A stretch of DNA of 42,414 nt from the NCBI GenBank assembly GCA_903903945.1, contig CAIVAP010000093.1, forward strand, positions 1 to 42,414, read 5' to 3'. The notes under the pieces were generated by a model that did not search any database, had not been told where the DNA came from, and saw only the letters and a list, made by a program, of their open reading frames with translations. The position numbers and the translations under genes are program-made. This DNA is from an uncultured bacterium. Lineage in GTDB: Bacteria > Zixibacteria > MSB-5A5 > CAIYYT01. The first letter of the stretch is position 1; each line of letters opens with the position of its first letter. Below are positions 1 through 8,239 of this stretch, in pieces.

Positions 1-80
1 AACTGCTTCGGCTTCTCTTTCGTCGAAAAGGGCCAGAAACGTTCGCCCTTTCCTCCCGCGATAATTACAGTGTATATCAT
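1..80 (-). CDS. Mannose-1-phosphate guanylyltransferase-like, N-terminal fragment
   Basis: Only the first 26 codons lie in the window; the gene runs off the left edge. The translation begins MIYTVIIAGGKGERFWPFS and continues to a PKQ triplet. This is the nucleotide-binding signature of sugar-phosphate nucleotidyltransferases (GGxGxRxWPxSxxxxPKQ) and fits the GDP-mannose pyrophosphorylase branch best. Such enzymes make GDP-mannose from GTP and mannose-1-phosphate for envelope glycans. The ATG at 80-78 follows a purine-rich GAAGGGAAG ribosome binding site. Related nucleotidyltransferases of other sugar specificity share the motif, so the substrate is an inference. Confidence 0.8.
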   Translation of the reverse strand, partial: MIYTVIIAGGKGERFWPFSTKEKPKQ

Positions 81-498
81 GTGCTTCCCTTCTTCTTCAG
101 CAAACAAATGTGCTGTTTTTTTGCCGGTCTGTCAAGACTCAAGCTTACCATCCTGTGTTTAATTGCCTCCGCAGGATTCGCCTCACCTCTGTAAGGGCCG
201 TTGAAAAATCCATTTGAGAGTGTCGGCAGGAATCCTGATGTTGTCCCACAAGTTCCTTTCCCTCACCCCTACACCCCTCTCCCAGTGGGAGAGGGGAAGG
301 GGGTGAGGGTGTAAAGTATTGCGACGCCACGATCTCGCTCAGCATTCTCGACCATTGCGATCACTGTTCACGGCTGTATCCCAACTCGTTGGACAACCTC
401 TCCGCTTCAGATACACTTTTATTACGTTTGCCAGGGCGACGCCACCCACCTGACATGATAAACAGCGTCGGCGACCTCGTACTCGCCCAGCCGCAACC
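81..498. other. Intergenic region with palindromic repeat, no gene seen
   Basis: No convincing coding sequence is present between the guanylyltransferase start and the CPBP protease stop. Open frames here are short, lack ribosome binding sites, and mostly translate the C-rich/G-rich palindrome at 260-309. A stretch at about 194-210 (GGGCCGTTGAAAAA) loosely resembles the terminal repeat of the MITE-like element described elsewhere in the window, but no matching right end was found. Confidence 0.6.
260..309. repeat. C-rich/G-rich palindromic intergenic repeat
   Basis: An imperfect inverted repeat. CCCTCACCCC and CCCCTCTCCCA on the left pair with GGGAGAGGGG and GGGGGTGAGGG on the right, around a very short loop. 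There is no T-run on either side, so it is more likely a dispersed REP-like hairpin than an intrinsic terminator. Elements of this look are common in intergenic DNA of many environmental bacteria. Only one copy is in this window. Confidence 0.6.
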
Positions 499-1203
499 TC
501 ACTTCGTCAAGCCGGGCACGAGGAGAATCGTGGCGTCCTGCAGGAAGTGGGCAATTATCCCCGGATAGAGTGAGCCGGTGTATAGATACAGCCCGGCAAA
601 CATCAAGCCGTAAACGGCGATAATCACTAGTCCGCCAACCCCTTGGTAGAGATGGCCGCTGGCGAAGGCAATCGTCGCCGCCAGCACGCCGACCCAAACC
701 CTACCCCCCGTCAGACGGGTTACGCGAGTGAGAATGTATCCCCGGAATGCCATCTCTTCGCTCACGGCGACTATCGCACAGAGAATCACCCAGATCCAGC
801 GCGCGAATGATGTCTGGGGGATGATGCCGGTGATTTCGTTGAAGCTTCCGGGAGACTCTGTGAAAAGCGCAAGCTGCAGCACCGAGAGGATCAGATTGGC
901 GGCTATCACGAAGACCACAGCCTGCAGTATTGTCCAGCGGCAAAATCCGCACATGCCGAGATCGGCCAGATTGGCCTTCTCTGATCTCAATGCGACAAAC
1001 ACCAACAGCATTGTGATCAGTTGCACGATCATCGTCGGATAGTAAACTTCGTTGACCGGGTTAGCTACTTCCTTGAGCATGTCCAACTGCGAGCCAAGAA
1101 AAACAAACGACGACAAAGGCCACAATACGGCCAGCAGCAACAGGGTCAGGTAACTGACGGCGGTAAGCTTGAATCCTTCGGGCGGTTGGTGCATCGGTCC
1201 CAT
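499..1203 (-). CDS. CPBP family intramembrane metalloprotease
   Basis: A 234-residue polytopic membrane protein of the CPBP (Abi/CAAX protease-like) family. The diagnostic motifs are present in order: EExxxR at 149-154 (SEEMAFRGY), the FxxxH motif at 180-184 (FASGH), and HxxxD at 219-223 (HFLQD). The glutamates and histidines are the expected metal-binding catalytic residues. Hydrophobic segments at roughly 15-38, 55-72, 92-114, 134-148, 168-183, 190-210 and 212-230 fit the usual fold. The ATG at 1203-1201 is preceded by GGAG about six bases upstream; a second Met at residue 4 is possible. Family members process prenylated proteins, bacteriocins or signalling proteins. The substrate here cannot be read from the sequence, and neighbours give no hint. 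Confidence 0.88.
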   Translation of the reverse strand: MGPMHQPPEGFKLTAVSYLTLLLLAVLWPLSSFVFLGSQLDMLKEVANPVNEVYYPTMIVQLITMLLVFVALRSEKANLADLGMCGFCRWTILQAVVFVIAANLILSVLQLALFTESPGSFNEITGIIPQTSFARWIWVILCAIVAVSEEMAFRGYILTRVTRLTGGRVWVGVLAATIAFASGHLYQGVGGLVIIAVYGLMFAGLYLYTGSLYPGIIAHFLQDATILLVPGLTK

Positions 1204-1298
1204 GATACTCCAAGCTCAGGCGATTCACAATGCGATTGTCACCTGATTTACCTCGACCGGTCGGCAGCGTTGTATGTCTGCCGAAAGGAGACCGACAG

Positions 1299-1784
1299 AT
1301 GACTATCCGGATGTTTGACTGGATCTATCTGACGCACAAAACCCCTCTTTGGCAGGACGAGACCACGGCAGAAGGGCAACTTCGCCTGCAGGAATTGGCA
1401 AGCAAGGTCAGGGAGGCTCTTGACGAACTGACAGCCATGGAACGGGTCACCATCGAGCGTCACGATTTCGAGGGCCTGTCGCTTGTGAACATTGCCGCCG
1501 AATTGGAATGGCCATGTTCAAGAGTACAGGTTGTTCGTCGTCGAGCGCTGCGACGGCTGCACAAAGTGCTTGCGCCATTTGTTCAAGAACGCTTCGGCAT
1601 CTCTCTACCTTCAACCGATTGCCCGATATGCGCAAGCCCGTTTCGTCGGGACGCTGAGAGAATCATCGCTGCTCGCACGCGGGACGAGCCATATTCTCAA
1701 GTAATTTCCCAGCTACGACACGATTTCAAGATCGCCATCATATCACCGAAGACGATCATTGGCCATATAAAATATCATTGTTGA
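1299..1784 (+). CDS. Sigma-70 region-4-like HTH protein with C-terminal CPIC zinc module
   Basis: A 161-residue putative DNA-binding regulator. I place the start at ATG 1299 because AAAGGAG lies eight bases upstream; an upstream in-frame start at 1230 has no ribosome binding site. Residues about 44-90 resemble sigma factor region 4 (LTAMERVTIERHDFEGLS, then NIAAELEWPCSRVQVV and the ALRRL end of a recognition helix). No region 2 is present, so it is not a complete sigma factor. The last 55 residues start with CPIC (Cys108, Cys111) and end GHIKYHC (His156, His160, Cys161), with a helix-turn-helix-like stretch between. I read this as a zinc-supported second DNA-binding module, which is an inference. 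The ribbon-helix-helix gene follows after 14 bases, so the two are probably cotranscribed and may act together. Confidence 0.72.
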   Translation: MTIRMFDWIYLTHKTPLWQDETTAEGQLRLQELASKVREALDELTAMERVTIERHDFEGLSLVNIAAELEWPCSRVQVVRRRALRRLHKVLAPFVQERFGISLPSTDCPICASPFRRDAERIIAARTRDEPYSQVISQLRHDFKIAIISPKTIIGHIKYHC

Positions 1785-1798
1785 ATGAAGGAGGAGTT

Positions 1799-2041
1799 AT
1801 GTCAAACCGCTCTAATCAGATCAAACACGACCGCTCATTGAACATCCAAGTTTCCTGGGAGCTGAAGCAGGCTCTTGAAGAACTGGCACAACGGTATGAC
1901 CGCACGTTGGCGACGGTTGTGCGCTCTCTCTTGCGCATTGGCATTCCAGTGTTGCACGGGATTTGGGAAGCGGAAGCAAAGATGCTGGACGACCCCTCAG
2001 GGCTGTTCCGCAGAGGTTCGCTGCGACAGGAAGATGATTAG
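1799..2041 (+). CDS. Ribbon-helix-helix (CopG/Arc-like) regulator
   Basis: An 80-residue small protein. ATG 1799 follows a strong AAGGAGGAG site, so it is chosen over an in-frame start seven codons upstream. Residues about 12-55 fit the ribbon-helix-helix plan. There is a short beta strand (SLNIQVS), then helix 1 (WELKQALEELAQRYD), a turn (RTLAT), and helix 2 (VVRSLLRIGIPVLHG). Such proteins are dimeric DNA binders that autoregulate small operons, often toxin-antitoxin or mobile-element loci. No toxin candidate sits next to it; its partner appears to be the zinc/HTH protein upstream. Its stop overlaps tail-to-tail by three bases with the convergent aminopeptidase gene. Confidence 0.7.
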   Translation: MSNRSNQIKHDRSLNIQVSWELKQALEELAQRYDRTLATVVRSLLRIGIPVLHGIWEAEAKMLDDPSGLFRRGSLRQEDD

Positions 2042-4224
2042 TCCGTCGTCGTGCAGGGAGGAGCTCCCTGCTGGTACAGATAGTTGAGTAGCACGACAAC
2101 GTCGACAAGATTCACATCGCCATCGCAGTTGAGGTCCGCTTGCAACAGGTCGGCAGGAGCCGCGCCATTCTTGTATAGATATCTCAGCAGATAGAGCAAA
2201 TCCCCGAGCGTGATCTGCGGTTGTTCATCGATGTCACCGTGAATCAGTCTGACAGTGAGCGGGCTGAGGATTGACAGGTCGTCGGCCGGCTGGTCCGAGT
2301 CCAATACTTGCATTAGGATGCTATAGATACCCGGCTCAGTTGGAGTTCCCGACAGAAGACCACTGGCGGAAACAGACAACCCAATCGGAACCGACACGTC
2401 CCTCGCGCTCCAAGTATAGGGGGCTTTAGCGCCGGCAACCAGCAGTTGCCGGCTGTAGGGCTGATTAACGAATGCATCGGGCAGGCCGTCGTTGACAAAC
2501 CGAAAACCGTACTTGATCTGTTTGGCGCCGTTCAGAATCCAATTGTCGGGATCAATCACACAACTATCAGGAATGTCGGCAAACCGCAGAATATAGTTCT
2601 GAGCGATAAGGGTGTCGATCAAACGCACGGTTACGGTTGTCTCCGGGAAGAAGAAACGCACGTCAACGTCCGTCTGAAATGGTTTATATCCCTGCTGCAC
2701 CTGATTGAGGAAGAAGTAGGTAACAACACCGGAGTCGGTCGCCTCAGGAAAGAAGGCATATTCATAATCCGGCCGCCCGCCTTCATAAATCCATTGGTGG
2801 AAAAACGCGCCCAGATTCCGCCCCGTCTGTTGCTCGGCGATCTGCTGCAAATCCGCAGTCAATGCTGTGCCATATTGACGCGGCGCAGAACCGTATTCGC
2901 GCAGGATGCGGAAGAATGCGGAATCGCCGACCGTATAGCGCAACATGTGTAGCACCCACGCCCCTTTGCGGTACTCTCTCCAGTCGAAGATTTTGTCGAC
3001 CGAAGTAGTATCACTGACGTAGATTACGTCCCTGGCGCCGGACGTGTTCCACGTCCCTTCGAACGAGTTTATTTCGTTGTGATAGGCGGCACTGCCACCC
3101 TTGTGCTCCGCCCAGAGTGCCTCACAATAGCTGGCAAAGCCCTCATTCAACCAGATTTCGTGCCATGATCCGCAAGTCACCATGTCGCCCCACCATTGAT
3201 GTGCTAATTCGTGCGCCATGACCGATTCACCAAAGCTGCCGAGGGAGGTACAGGTCTGGTGCTCCATCCCGCCACCCCAGCTAAACTGCGCGTGACCATA
3301 TTTCTCTCTGATAAACGGATAGGTGCCGAAGATATCCGAGAACGTTGTGAGCATCTCGCGCACCAGAGCATTGTTAGTGCGTTTCCAGTCGGCCGGTTCG
3401 CCATAGTGGAAAAAGTCGATTGGCATCGTGTAACCTTGATATCTCAGCGTGTCGGAGTAGACGTAGTAGTCCGCAATCGCCAGGCTGACGAGATAGGTTG
3501 CGATCGGATAAGACTCATGCCAATGCGTACTCTTCGTGCCGTCCCCATTGTCAATAATCGACACCAGCGAACCGTTGGACGCTACCACCAGATCGTCATC
3601 AATTATCACATAGATATCAACCGAATCGGCTTTGTCCGTTGGATGATCCTTGCAAGGCCACCACGTGCGTGCATAGAAGGGTTCCGAGAGACTGGCGACA
3701 GTTGGCTTGTTATTGTAGCTGCCGAAGCTGAATGAACCGTATCCAAATCCTTGGGGATGACCCTGATAGAAGATCGTCACAGCAAACTCTGAAGTGGCGC
3801 CCCCGGCAGTTAGGGGAATCGAGATCAAATCAGCGTCGCGTTGGAAGCTCAGAGAGGACGCACCGACTTTGACGGAATCTACCGTCAGATACTGCGATAT
3901 GTCAAACTGGACAGTGTCCAAGATGCCGTCTATTGGTCTTCCATGTATGGTCACTTCGCCGGTTATCCATCCGCCATGGAGACCCGCCGGATCAATAGAC
4001 AGCCGAATCCCGTAGTAGGTGACGTCGAACCGCTGCTGGATCGCCGTCATTTTGTTTTCCGCCAGAGACTGATATACCTGTTGCAGTTTCAGCAAATGAG
4101 ATTTCCAAAATGCCTCATCGGCAACCACCGAAGGTGACGGGCGAGAAGGATCGTCGGCGCCGAAAACTGCGTGCGCTAACGCGCTGGCCATAACTATGGT
4201 CAGAAGCAAAGCTCGTCTTGACAT
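2038..4224 (-). CDS. Secreted M1 family aminopeptidase with Ig-like and dockerin domains
   Basis: A 728-residue zinc metallopeptidase counted from the ATG at 4224. That start gives a clear signal peptide (MSRRALLLTIVMASALAHAVFG) with AGGTG seven bases upstream; a start 19 codons earlier is open but masks the signal. The M1 hallmarks are GGGMEH at about 317-322 (the exopeptidase GxMEN position, with His instead of Asn), HELAH at 338-342, and the third zinc ligand in NEGFA near 361. After the catalytic part come an Ig-like putative domain (around 590-660) and a type I dockerin with two calcium-loop repeats: GDIDEQPQITLGDLLYLLRY and DLNCDGDVNLVDVVVLLNY. It probably trims peptides from the N-terminus outside the cell or in the periplasm. 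The dockerin presumably tethers it through a cohesin encoded elsewhere. No cohesin is visible in this window. Confidence 0.9.
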   Translation of the reverse strand: MSRRALLLTIVMASALAHAVFGADDPSRPSPSVVADEAFWKSHLLKLQQVYQSLAENKMTAIQQRFDVTYYGIRLSIDPAGLHGGWITGEVTIHGRPIDGILDTVQFDISQYLTVDSVKVGASSLSFQRDADLISIPLTAGGATSEFAVTIFYQGHPQGFGYGSFSFGSYNNKPTVASLSEPFYARTWWPCKDHPTDKADSVDIYVIIDDDLVVASNGSLVSIIDNGDGTKSTHWHESYPIATYLVSLAIADYYVYSDTLRYQGYTMPIDFFHYGEPADWKRTNNALVREMLTTFSDIFGTYPFIREKYGHAQFSWGGGMEHQTCTSLGSFGESVMAHELAHQWWGDMVTCGSWHEIWLNEGFASYCEALWAEHKGGSAAYHNEINSFEGTWNTSGARDVIYVSDTTSVDKIFDWREYRKGAWVLHMLRYTVGDSAFFRILREYGSAPRQYGTALTADLQQIAEQQTGRNLGAFFHQWIYEGGRPDYEYAFFPEATDSGVVTYFFLNQVQQGYKPFQTDVDVRFFFPETTVTVRLIDTLIAQNYILRFADIPDSCVIDPDNWILNGAKQIKYGFRFVNDGLPDAFVNQPYSRQLLVAGAKAPYTWSARDVSVPIGLSVSASGLLSGTPTEPGIYSILMQVLDSDQPADDLSILSPLTVRLIHGDIDEQPQITLGDLLYLLRYLYKNGAAPADLLQADLNCDGDVNLVDVVVLLNYLYQQGAPPCTTTD

Positions 4225-4371
4225 ATCCAACACCTGTGCCAACGGTCCTTTCAGCAAGAGTATGATCCTGGCTTTCGTCATACCACTTTACTTCACGACG
4301 AAACAGCATCCAAGATACGCTCTGCTTTAATGACGCGCAATTGCTTGATTTGTCAAAAGATAGTCCTCAAA

Positions 4372-4553
4372 GGGATCGCTGAAAAACCTCGGAATTGCCA
4401 TTGCGAGGAGTCCCGCAGGTGCGGGACGACGAAGCAGTCTGCGCGCCCGCATCGCAAGAGCGTAAATCGAGATTGCTTCGTCGTGCTCTACACCATACAG
4501 CACTTCTTCGTACTCCTCGCAATGACACGGCCTGTGCTCTTTCAACAGTCCCC
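4372..4553. repeat. MITE-like inverted-repeat element, copy 1
   Basis: About 182 bases with no coding capacity, built as one long imperfect hairpin. The left end is GGGATCGCTGAAAAA and the right end is a degenerate form of TTTTTCAACAGTCCC. Inside, ATTGCGAGGAG and ACGACGAAGCA on the left pair with TGCTTCGTCGT and CTCCTCGCAAT on the right. A second, better preserved copy lies at 29884-30080. CAAA occurs on both sides (4368-4371 and 4554-4557), a possible 4-base target duplication, if one extra C is counted to the element. It sits between the M1 peptidase promoter region and the terminator of the dockerin gene. Confidence 0.8.
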
Positions 4554-4563
4554 CAAAGAAAAT

Positions 4564-4591
4564 GCCGTGCCGATTTTGCAATCGGCACGGC
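4564..4591 (-). terminator. Intrinsic terminator of the 1048-residue dockerin gene
   Basis: A perfect 11-base-pair stem (GCCGTGCCGAT with ATCGGCACGGC) closes a six-base loop. Read on the minus strand it is followed by ATTTTCTTT. It lies about 35 bases past the stop codon of the minus-strand gene ending at 4625, where a rho-independent terminator is expected. Confidence 0.8.
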
Positions 4592-4624
4592 GTGAAATCA
4601 TGGTATGTATGGAGCTTTAGGCTC

Positions 4625-7600
4625 TTACATGCCTGAGCAGTGCGGCGGGTTGCCACCTGCGAAAATGTAGGCGATTAGGTACACCGCATCAGAAATATTA
4701 ATCTTGGTATCGCCACTGGCGTCTCCCAAGCCGTTTGGATATTGGCAGTCTCCCGGCGGGGTGCCACCTGCGAAAATGTAGGCGATTAAGAACACCGCGT
4801 CAGAAATATTAATCTTGCCATCGCCACTGGCATCACCGCACATATTACAGGCGGGGCACAATACTATGCCTGGGTCGATCCAACTCTGGATGAACACCTT
4901 GGCCTTGCAGACTGCCGCTTTGATGGCGACGGGTCCTACAGTCGGGTTGTCTTCGGCACGCTTGGCTGCAAGCACAACGTTGAATTTGAGGTGACTGGTC
5001 GAAGTTACGGTGTAGCCCTTCGCGACAACCATCACAATGCTCATATCTCCGATCGAGTCCTTCCAGGTTGAATAGTAAGGATGAGCCGGAGAGATCGCCT
5101 CCATGTACTTCCACACGGAGTCAACTAGGAATCCACTCTGGCCGTATACTTGCTGTTGGTTGCCCCACGCAAAGCCGCCGGTGATCGGTGCACCGTCTTC
5201 ACGATAGGCAGCCGTCGCAGCAAATCCCTGCTTGCGAGCGGTAGTGTACTGACCCTGCAGATAGATCATCTGCCTGACCGAATCATAACCGACGCTGTTG
5301 TCGGATTCGGATGAAGTATCGGACGGGACATCCCAATCAACAGCGTACGCGATGGTAAGACCGGTAACGTCGCCGGTCGCCTTCGGTCCCTTGTACACGT
5401 CGAAGTGCCCAATGTAGAAATCGCATGAATCGGTGTGATGGGGAGCATACCAACTGACGTCAAAACTGACTGTCGTGTCACGGTTCGTGCCACTGCCGGA
5501 GGCAATGGTGTAGCCGTGCTGGCTGTCGTAGGTCGTCGAGTCAGCGACGTTGTGGGTCAGAGCATACAACCAACCGAAGGGGTTAGTCGGAGTGGGATCG
5601 CCCTGACCATTTGTGAAGATCTTCCAGCTAAGATTGGTCTTGGAATTGCCCATGATCAAAGAACCGTCGGTAATGAAGTCTTCGGACAGTTTGGCAAAAT
5701 AGCTGAAGGACTGTTCCGCAACATCGTTGGCCACTTGACTAGCCTGATTTACCATCATGCGGCTGCCGCCAGGGTTAGTCGTAGCAGTGCGGATGGATAC
5801 ATCCTCCGCGAGGAACCAGCTATCAAATATATAGAAATCAACCGGTACACTAAGTGTCTTGGTTCCACTGTCGTAGCTGAATACAATCGTGTTCTTGAAG
5901 AGACCTTCAGTGTTACCCGAAGTAGCCGTAACAGCGACTGTCGCCGAAGGGTTGCAACCGGCTGATAAAGTACCGTTTGCCGGTACCAACGCAATCGGCG
6001 TGGGGCCGACAATAGAGTAACTCCAGATGACGTCCAAGTTACCGCCGTCTGTCAGCACCAGGTTCTTAGTCGCGCTAGAGTTTCTAACTGCATGGAATGG
6101 ATACTTGATAGAACCAGGCGTGCAGGACAATGTCTGAAAAGATGCCATGTTCACACACGGATAGCTCAGGAATCTCACCGGGTTCTCCGTAGAAACGCTA
6201 CCAGCATCCGAGCCTATAAAGCTGCCGGCATCCAGATCCTCCACAAACTCGATACGCAGTGAGTCGTTGCAGTAGCGAGCAGCCGAAGCACTGGCTTCAC
6301 TTGCGCAGGTTCCAGCCGCACATTTATCGGTTTTGGTGTTGGTTAAGTTGATCCCCGGACCCCAGGTCTGACCCATGGTGGATGAAGCGGAGACGAATAA
6401 TTCGCCGTTGAAGTATTTACCTGTCAGAGAACAGTCGGGATCAAGCGTCGTTCCGAGATTGCGATTATATGTCGCATAGAGCAAAGTATCACCCAACGCC
6501 GTGGAGATGCACTGGGTCAGACTGATTCTGCTGATGTTGAATTCCCACGTCGTGTTTTTGCAATTGTCATCATCAGTGGCGGCATCGAGCACCAAGCTAC
6601 GGCAGGTCGGGGTACAACTCGACCAGTGTTTCAACTTGGCTAGCGCACCCGGCGTACCGACCGTAGTATCGTAGAGATTTTCGATGTAAAGGATATGGAA
6701 ACAGTCGTCGGCGGTGAACAGCACGTTGGTTTCTGGTGAGCAACGCCCTATGTCCGTACTCGCGTAATTGGTGACGTTATGTATTTCTACCGTGCTACGA
6801 TCTGGTCCCCAGGTCACGCCCATGTCGGTTGACAAGACATACACCAAATCGGCGTTTTGTTGACTGCTCGCCCTTGCCTTTGGATAGGTGATGACGACCT
6901 TGTCAGAATAAGGAGATGCAGCGATATCGTAGCCGATTACCTGCATGGAATCGATGAATTTACTACAGGTACCGTACATGCCAGCTACCATAGGCACTGT
7001 TAAATTCGTAGTTACGCCGCGGAAGTAGGCAACTGCACCAAAAGTACCGGTGGTGGCTCTGTATTCCTGGGCCAACATGTGAACAATGAGATGGCCGCCG
7101 GCGTCATAATCGACAGCCACAACCGGCCAATCATACTGTGTGAAAGGCGTACCGCACTTGATGCCTTCGCAGTTGACGACGGTCGAGGGTGCGTCTATGC
7201 CAGAGAAATTATTGGTGCCCGAAATGGCATCGAGAGCGGAATTGATGGTCGGAGTACCACCGTAATGGTCGACTATGAGTGCTCTGTTGCTGTAAACGTC
7301 GATCGCCAAGTAACGGCCGGGTACCTGCCCAAGAGCTCCGGTGAGGTCATAAGGCGTTGCAGCAAATACGCCATTCAGGTATGAACTGTAGTGAACGGCA
7401 CGAGCTTCCGCATCATAAGGATGCGGAGCGTATGTCCAGGCGAGGTGAACGCGTTTGTCTGCACCCACCGCAACTTGGCGGCCCATACGGCTATTGTGCT
7501 GCATATCGAAAGCCGTAGTTTCAAGAAGAATGCCGGGCGACAAAAAGTAGCCTAGCGCCATGTGACTTGCGTTCGACTTGTCGCCAATAGCGCCTGGTGC

Positions 7601-7771
7601 GGAAGGTCCGGTTTCCACCAGTGGCTGGATCCAGGGCTCAGCATGAACTACGCGCGCTTGATTGGTGCCAACATTGTTGCCAACGCGTGCTGCATTGGCT
7701 GCAAAAACTGAAACCGCAGCCAAAGAAACCACGTATAATAGCGCTAGAGTTAGGATCGTTAATTTTCTCAT
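4625..7771 (-). CDS. Secreted BNR/sialidase-like protein with tandem dockerin repeats
   Basis: A 1048-residue extracellular protein. The start at 7771 has AAGGAG ten bases upstream and opens with a signal peptide (MRKLTILTLALLYVVSLAAVSVFA). The N-terminal half resembles BNR-repeat or sialidase-like propellers. Asp-box-like motifs are DMGVTWGP and STMGQTWGP, but I see no complete sialidase active site, so the enzymatic activity is unproven. The middle is beta-rich and unrecognised. The last 74 residues hold two near-identical dockerin-type calcium repeats (GDASGDGKINISDAVFLIAY and GDASGDTKINISDAVYLIAY), each ending IFAGGxPP. The protein is cysteine-rich for its group, with CxxC pairs in the middle region. 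It could be a surface-bound glycan-recognising or structural protein. A sigma-70 promoter and a leader of about 340 bases precede it. Confidence 0.8.
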   Translation of the reverse strand: MRKLTILTLALLYVVSLAAVSVFAANAARVGNNVGTNQARVVHAEPWIQPLVETGPSAPGAIGDKSNASHMALGYFLSPGILLETTAFDMQHNSRMGRQVAVGADKRVHLAWTYAPHPYDAEARAVHYSSYLNGVFAATPYDLTGALGQVPGRYLAIDVYSNRALIVDHYGGTPTINSALDAISGTNNFSGIDAPSTVVNCEGIKCGTPFTQYDWPVVAVDYDAGGHLIVHMLAQEYRATTGTFGAVAYFRGVTTNLTVPMVAGMYGTCSKFIDSMQVIGYDIAASPYSDKVVITYPKARASSQQNADLVYVLSTDMGVTWGPDRSTVEIHNVTNYASTDIGRCSPETNVLFTADDCFHILYIENLYDTTVGTPGALAKLKHWSSCTPTCRSLVLDAATDDDNCKNTTWEFNISRISLTQCISTALGDTLLYATYNRNLGTTLDPDCSLTGKYFNGELFVSASSTMGQTWGPGINLTNTKTDKCAAGTCASEASASAARYCNDSLRIEFVEDLDAGSFIGSDAGSVSTENPVRFLSYPCVNMASFQTLSCTPGSIKYPFHAVRNSSATKNLVLTDGGNLDVIWSYSIVGPTPIALVPANGTLSAGCNPSATVAVTATSGNTEGLFKNTIVFSYDSGTKTLSVPVDFYIFDSWFLAEDVSIRTATTNPGGSRMMVNQASQVANDVAEQSFSYFAKLSEDFITDGSLIMGNSKTNLSWKIFTNGQGDPTPTNPFGWLYALTHNVADSTTYDSQHGYTIASGSGTNRDTTVSFDVSWYAPHHTDSCDFYIGHFDVYKGPKATGDVTGLTIAYAVDWDVPSDTSSESDNSVGYDSVRQMIYLQGQYTTARKQGFAATAAYREDGAPITGGFAWGNQQQVYGQSGFLVDSVWKYMEAISPAHPYYSTWKDSIGDMSIVMVVAKGYTVTSTSHLKFNVVLAAKRAEDNPTVGPVAIKAAVCKAKVFIQSWIDPGIVLCPACNMCGDASGDGKINISDAVFLIAYIFAGGTPPGDCQYPNGLGDASGDTKINISDAVYLIAYIFAGGNPPHCSGM
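4643..4837 (-). repeat. Tandem duplication encoding the two dockerin repeats
   Basis: Positions 4643-4726 and 4754-4837 are two 84-base copies with a 111-base period. They differ at only about ten positions. Shared blocks include TGCCACCTGCGAAAATGTAG and CAGAAATATTAATCTT. The near identity at DNA level, including synonymous sites, points to a recent duplication or gene conversion of one calcium-binding repeat. Confidence 0.85.
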
Positions 7772-8113
7772 CGGTATGTTTGCTCCTTTCAGAAGTTTGC
7801 GAGAAAATTGGTTGCGTCTTGGTTCGGACTACTACTTCCGAACAATGCGAAACTGCGGGCTATCACCTCCTCGAGTTCGACATTCAAGGTCGAAGCTTGT
7901 CTGAAATCTGACTGACATAAACCATCTAATAAAGGCCTAAATACAAGCTCAACTGCGATTGGCAGATTCTCAATAGGCGGTGGTTGAATCAATTCAAAGC
8001 GCGAAGTACGCTAACGAATTCGCGTTCGCCGCTGCGAACCTTTGTTAGAAGCAATCACTCACCCACGATCACCCAGTGAAGTATGTTAGACCCAATACTG
8101 CTCTTGCTCTTCT
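7772..8113 (-). promoter_or_regulatory. Long structured 5' leader of the dockerin gene
   Basis: The promoter at 8121-8149 predicts an untranslated leader of about 340 bases for the minus-strand gene starting at 7771. It contains several stems: GTTCGC/GCGAAC with a four-base loop at about 8025-8042, enclosed by a CTAAC/GTTAG pair, and GTTCGGA/TCCGAAC with an eight-base loop (7822-7843) shortly before the ribosome binding site. I could not match it to a known riboswitch class. A 66-codon frame ending just before the AAGGAG site has no good start. Confidence 0.45.
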
Positions 8114-8120
8114 CGCTTTA

Positions 8121-8149
8121 AGTATAAGCGAACTGCCGGATTTTGTCAA
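8121..8149 (-). promoter_or_regulatory. Sigma-70 promoter for the dockerin gene
   Basis: On the minus strand TTGACA (8149-8144) and TATACT (8126-8121) are separated by exactly 17 bases. That is a near-consensus housekeeping promoter. Transcription would begin near 8113, giving a long leader before the ATG at 7771. Confidence 0.75.
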
Positions 8150-8239
8150 CTCTTTTTTTGGCTTCCTTTTGAGCTGCAAACGCGTCTAAGGCGCTGAAAG
8201 GATTTGCTTTCTACCTCCCAAAGAAATACCATGTAAGAG

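Noticed and set aside
145-345. Minus-strand frame across the C/G-rich palindrome
   Set aside because: Low-complexity translation of a hairpin repeat with no ribosome binding site.
1299-2041. Toxin-antitoxin pair
   Set aside because: The ribbon-helix-helix protein could be an antitoxin, but its neighbour looks like a DNA-binding regulator and has no toxin motif.
7789-7992. Minus-strand 66-codon frame ending just before the dockerin gene's ribosome binding site
   Set aside because: Starts at TTG with no ribosome binding site and has no recognisable protein features. It is more likely part of the untranslated leader.
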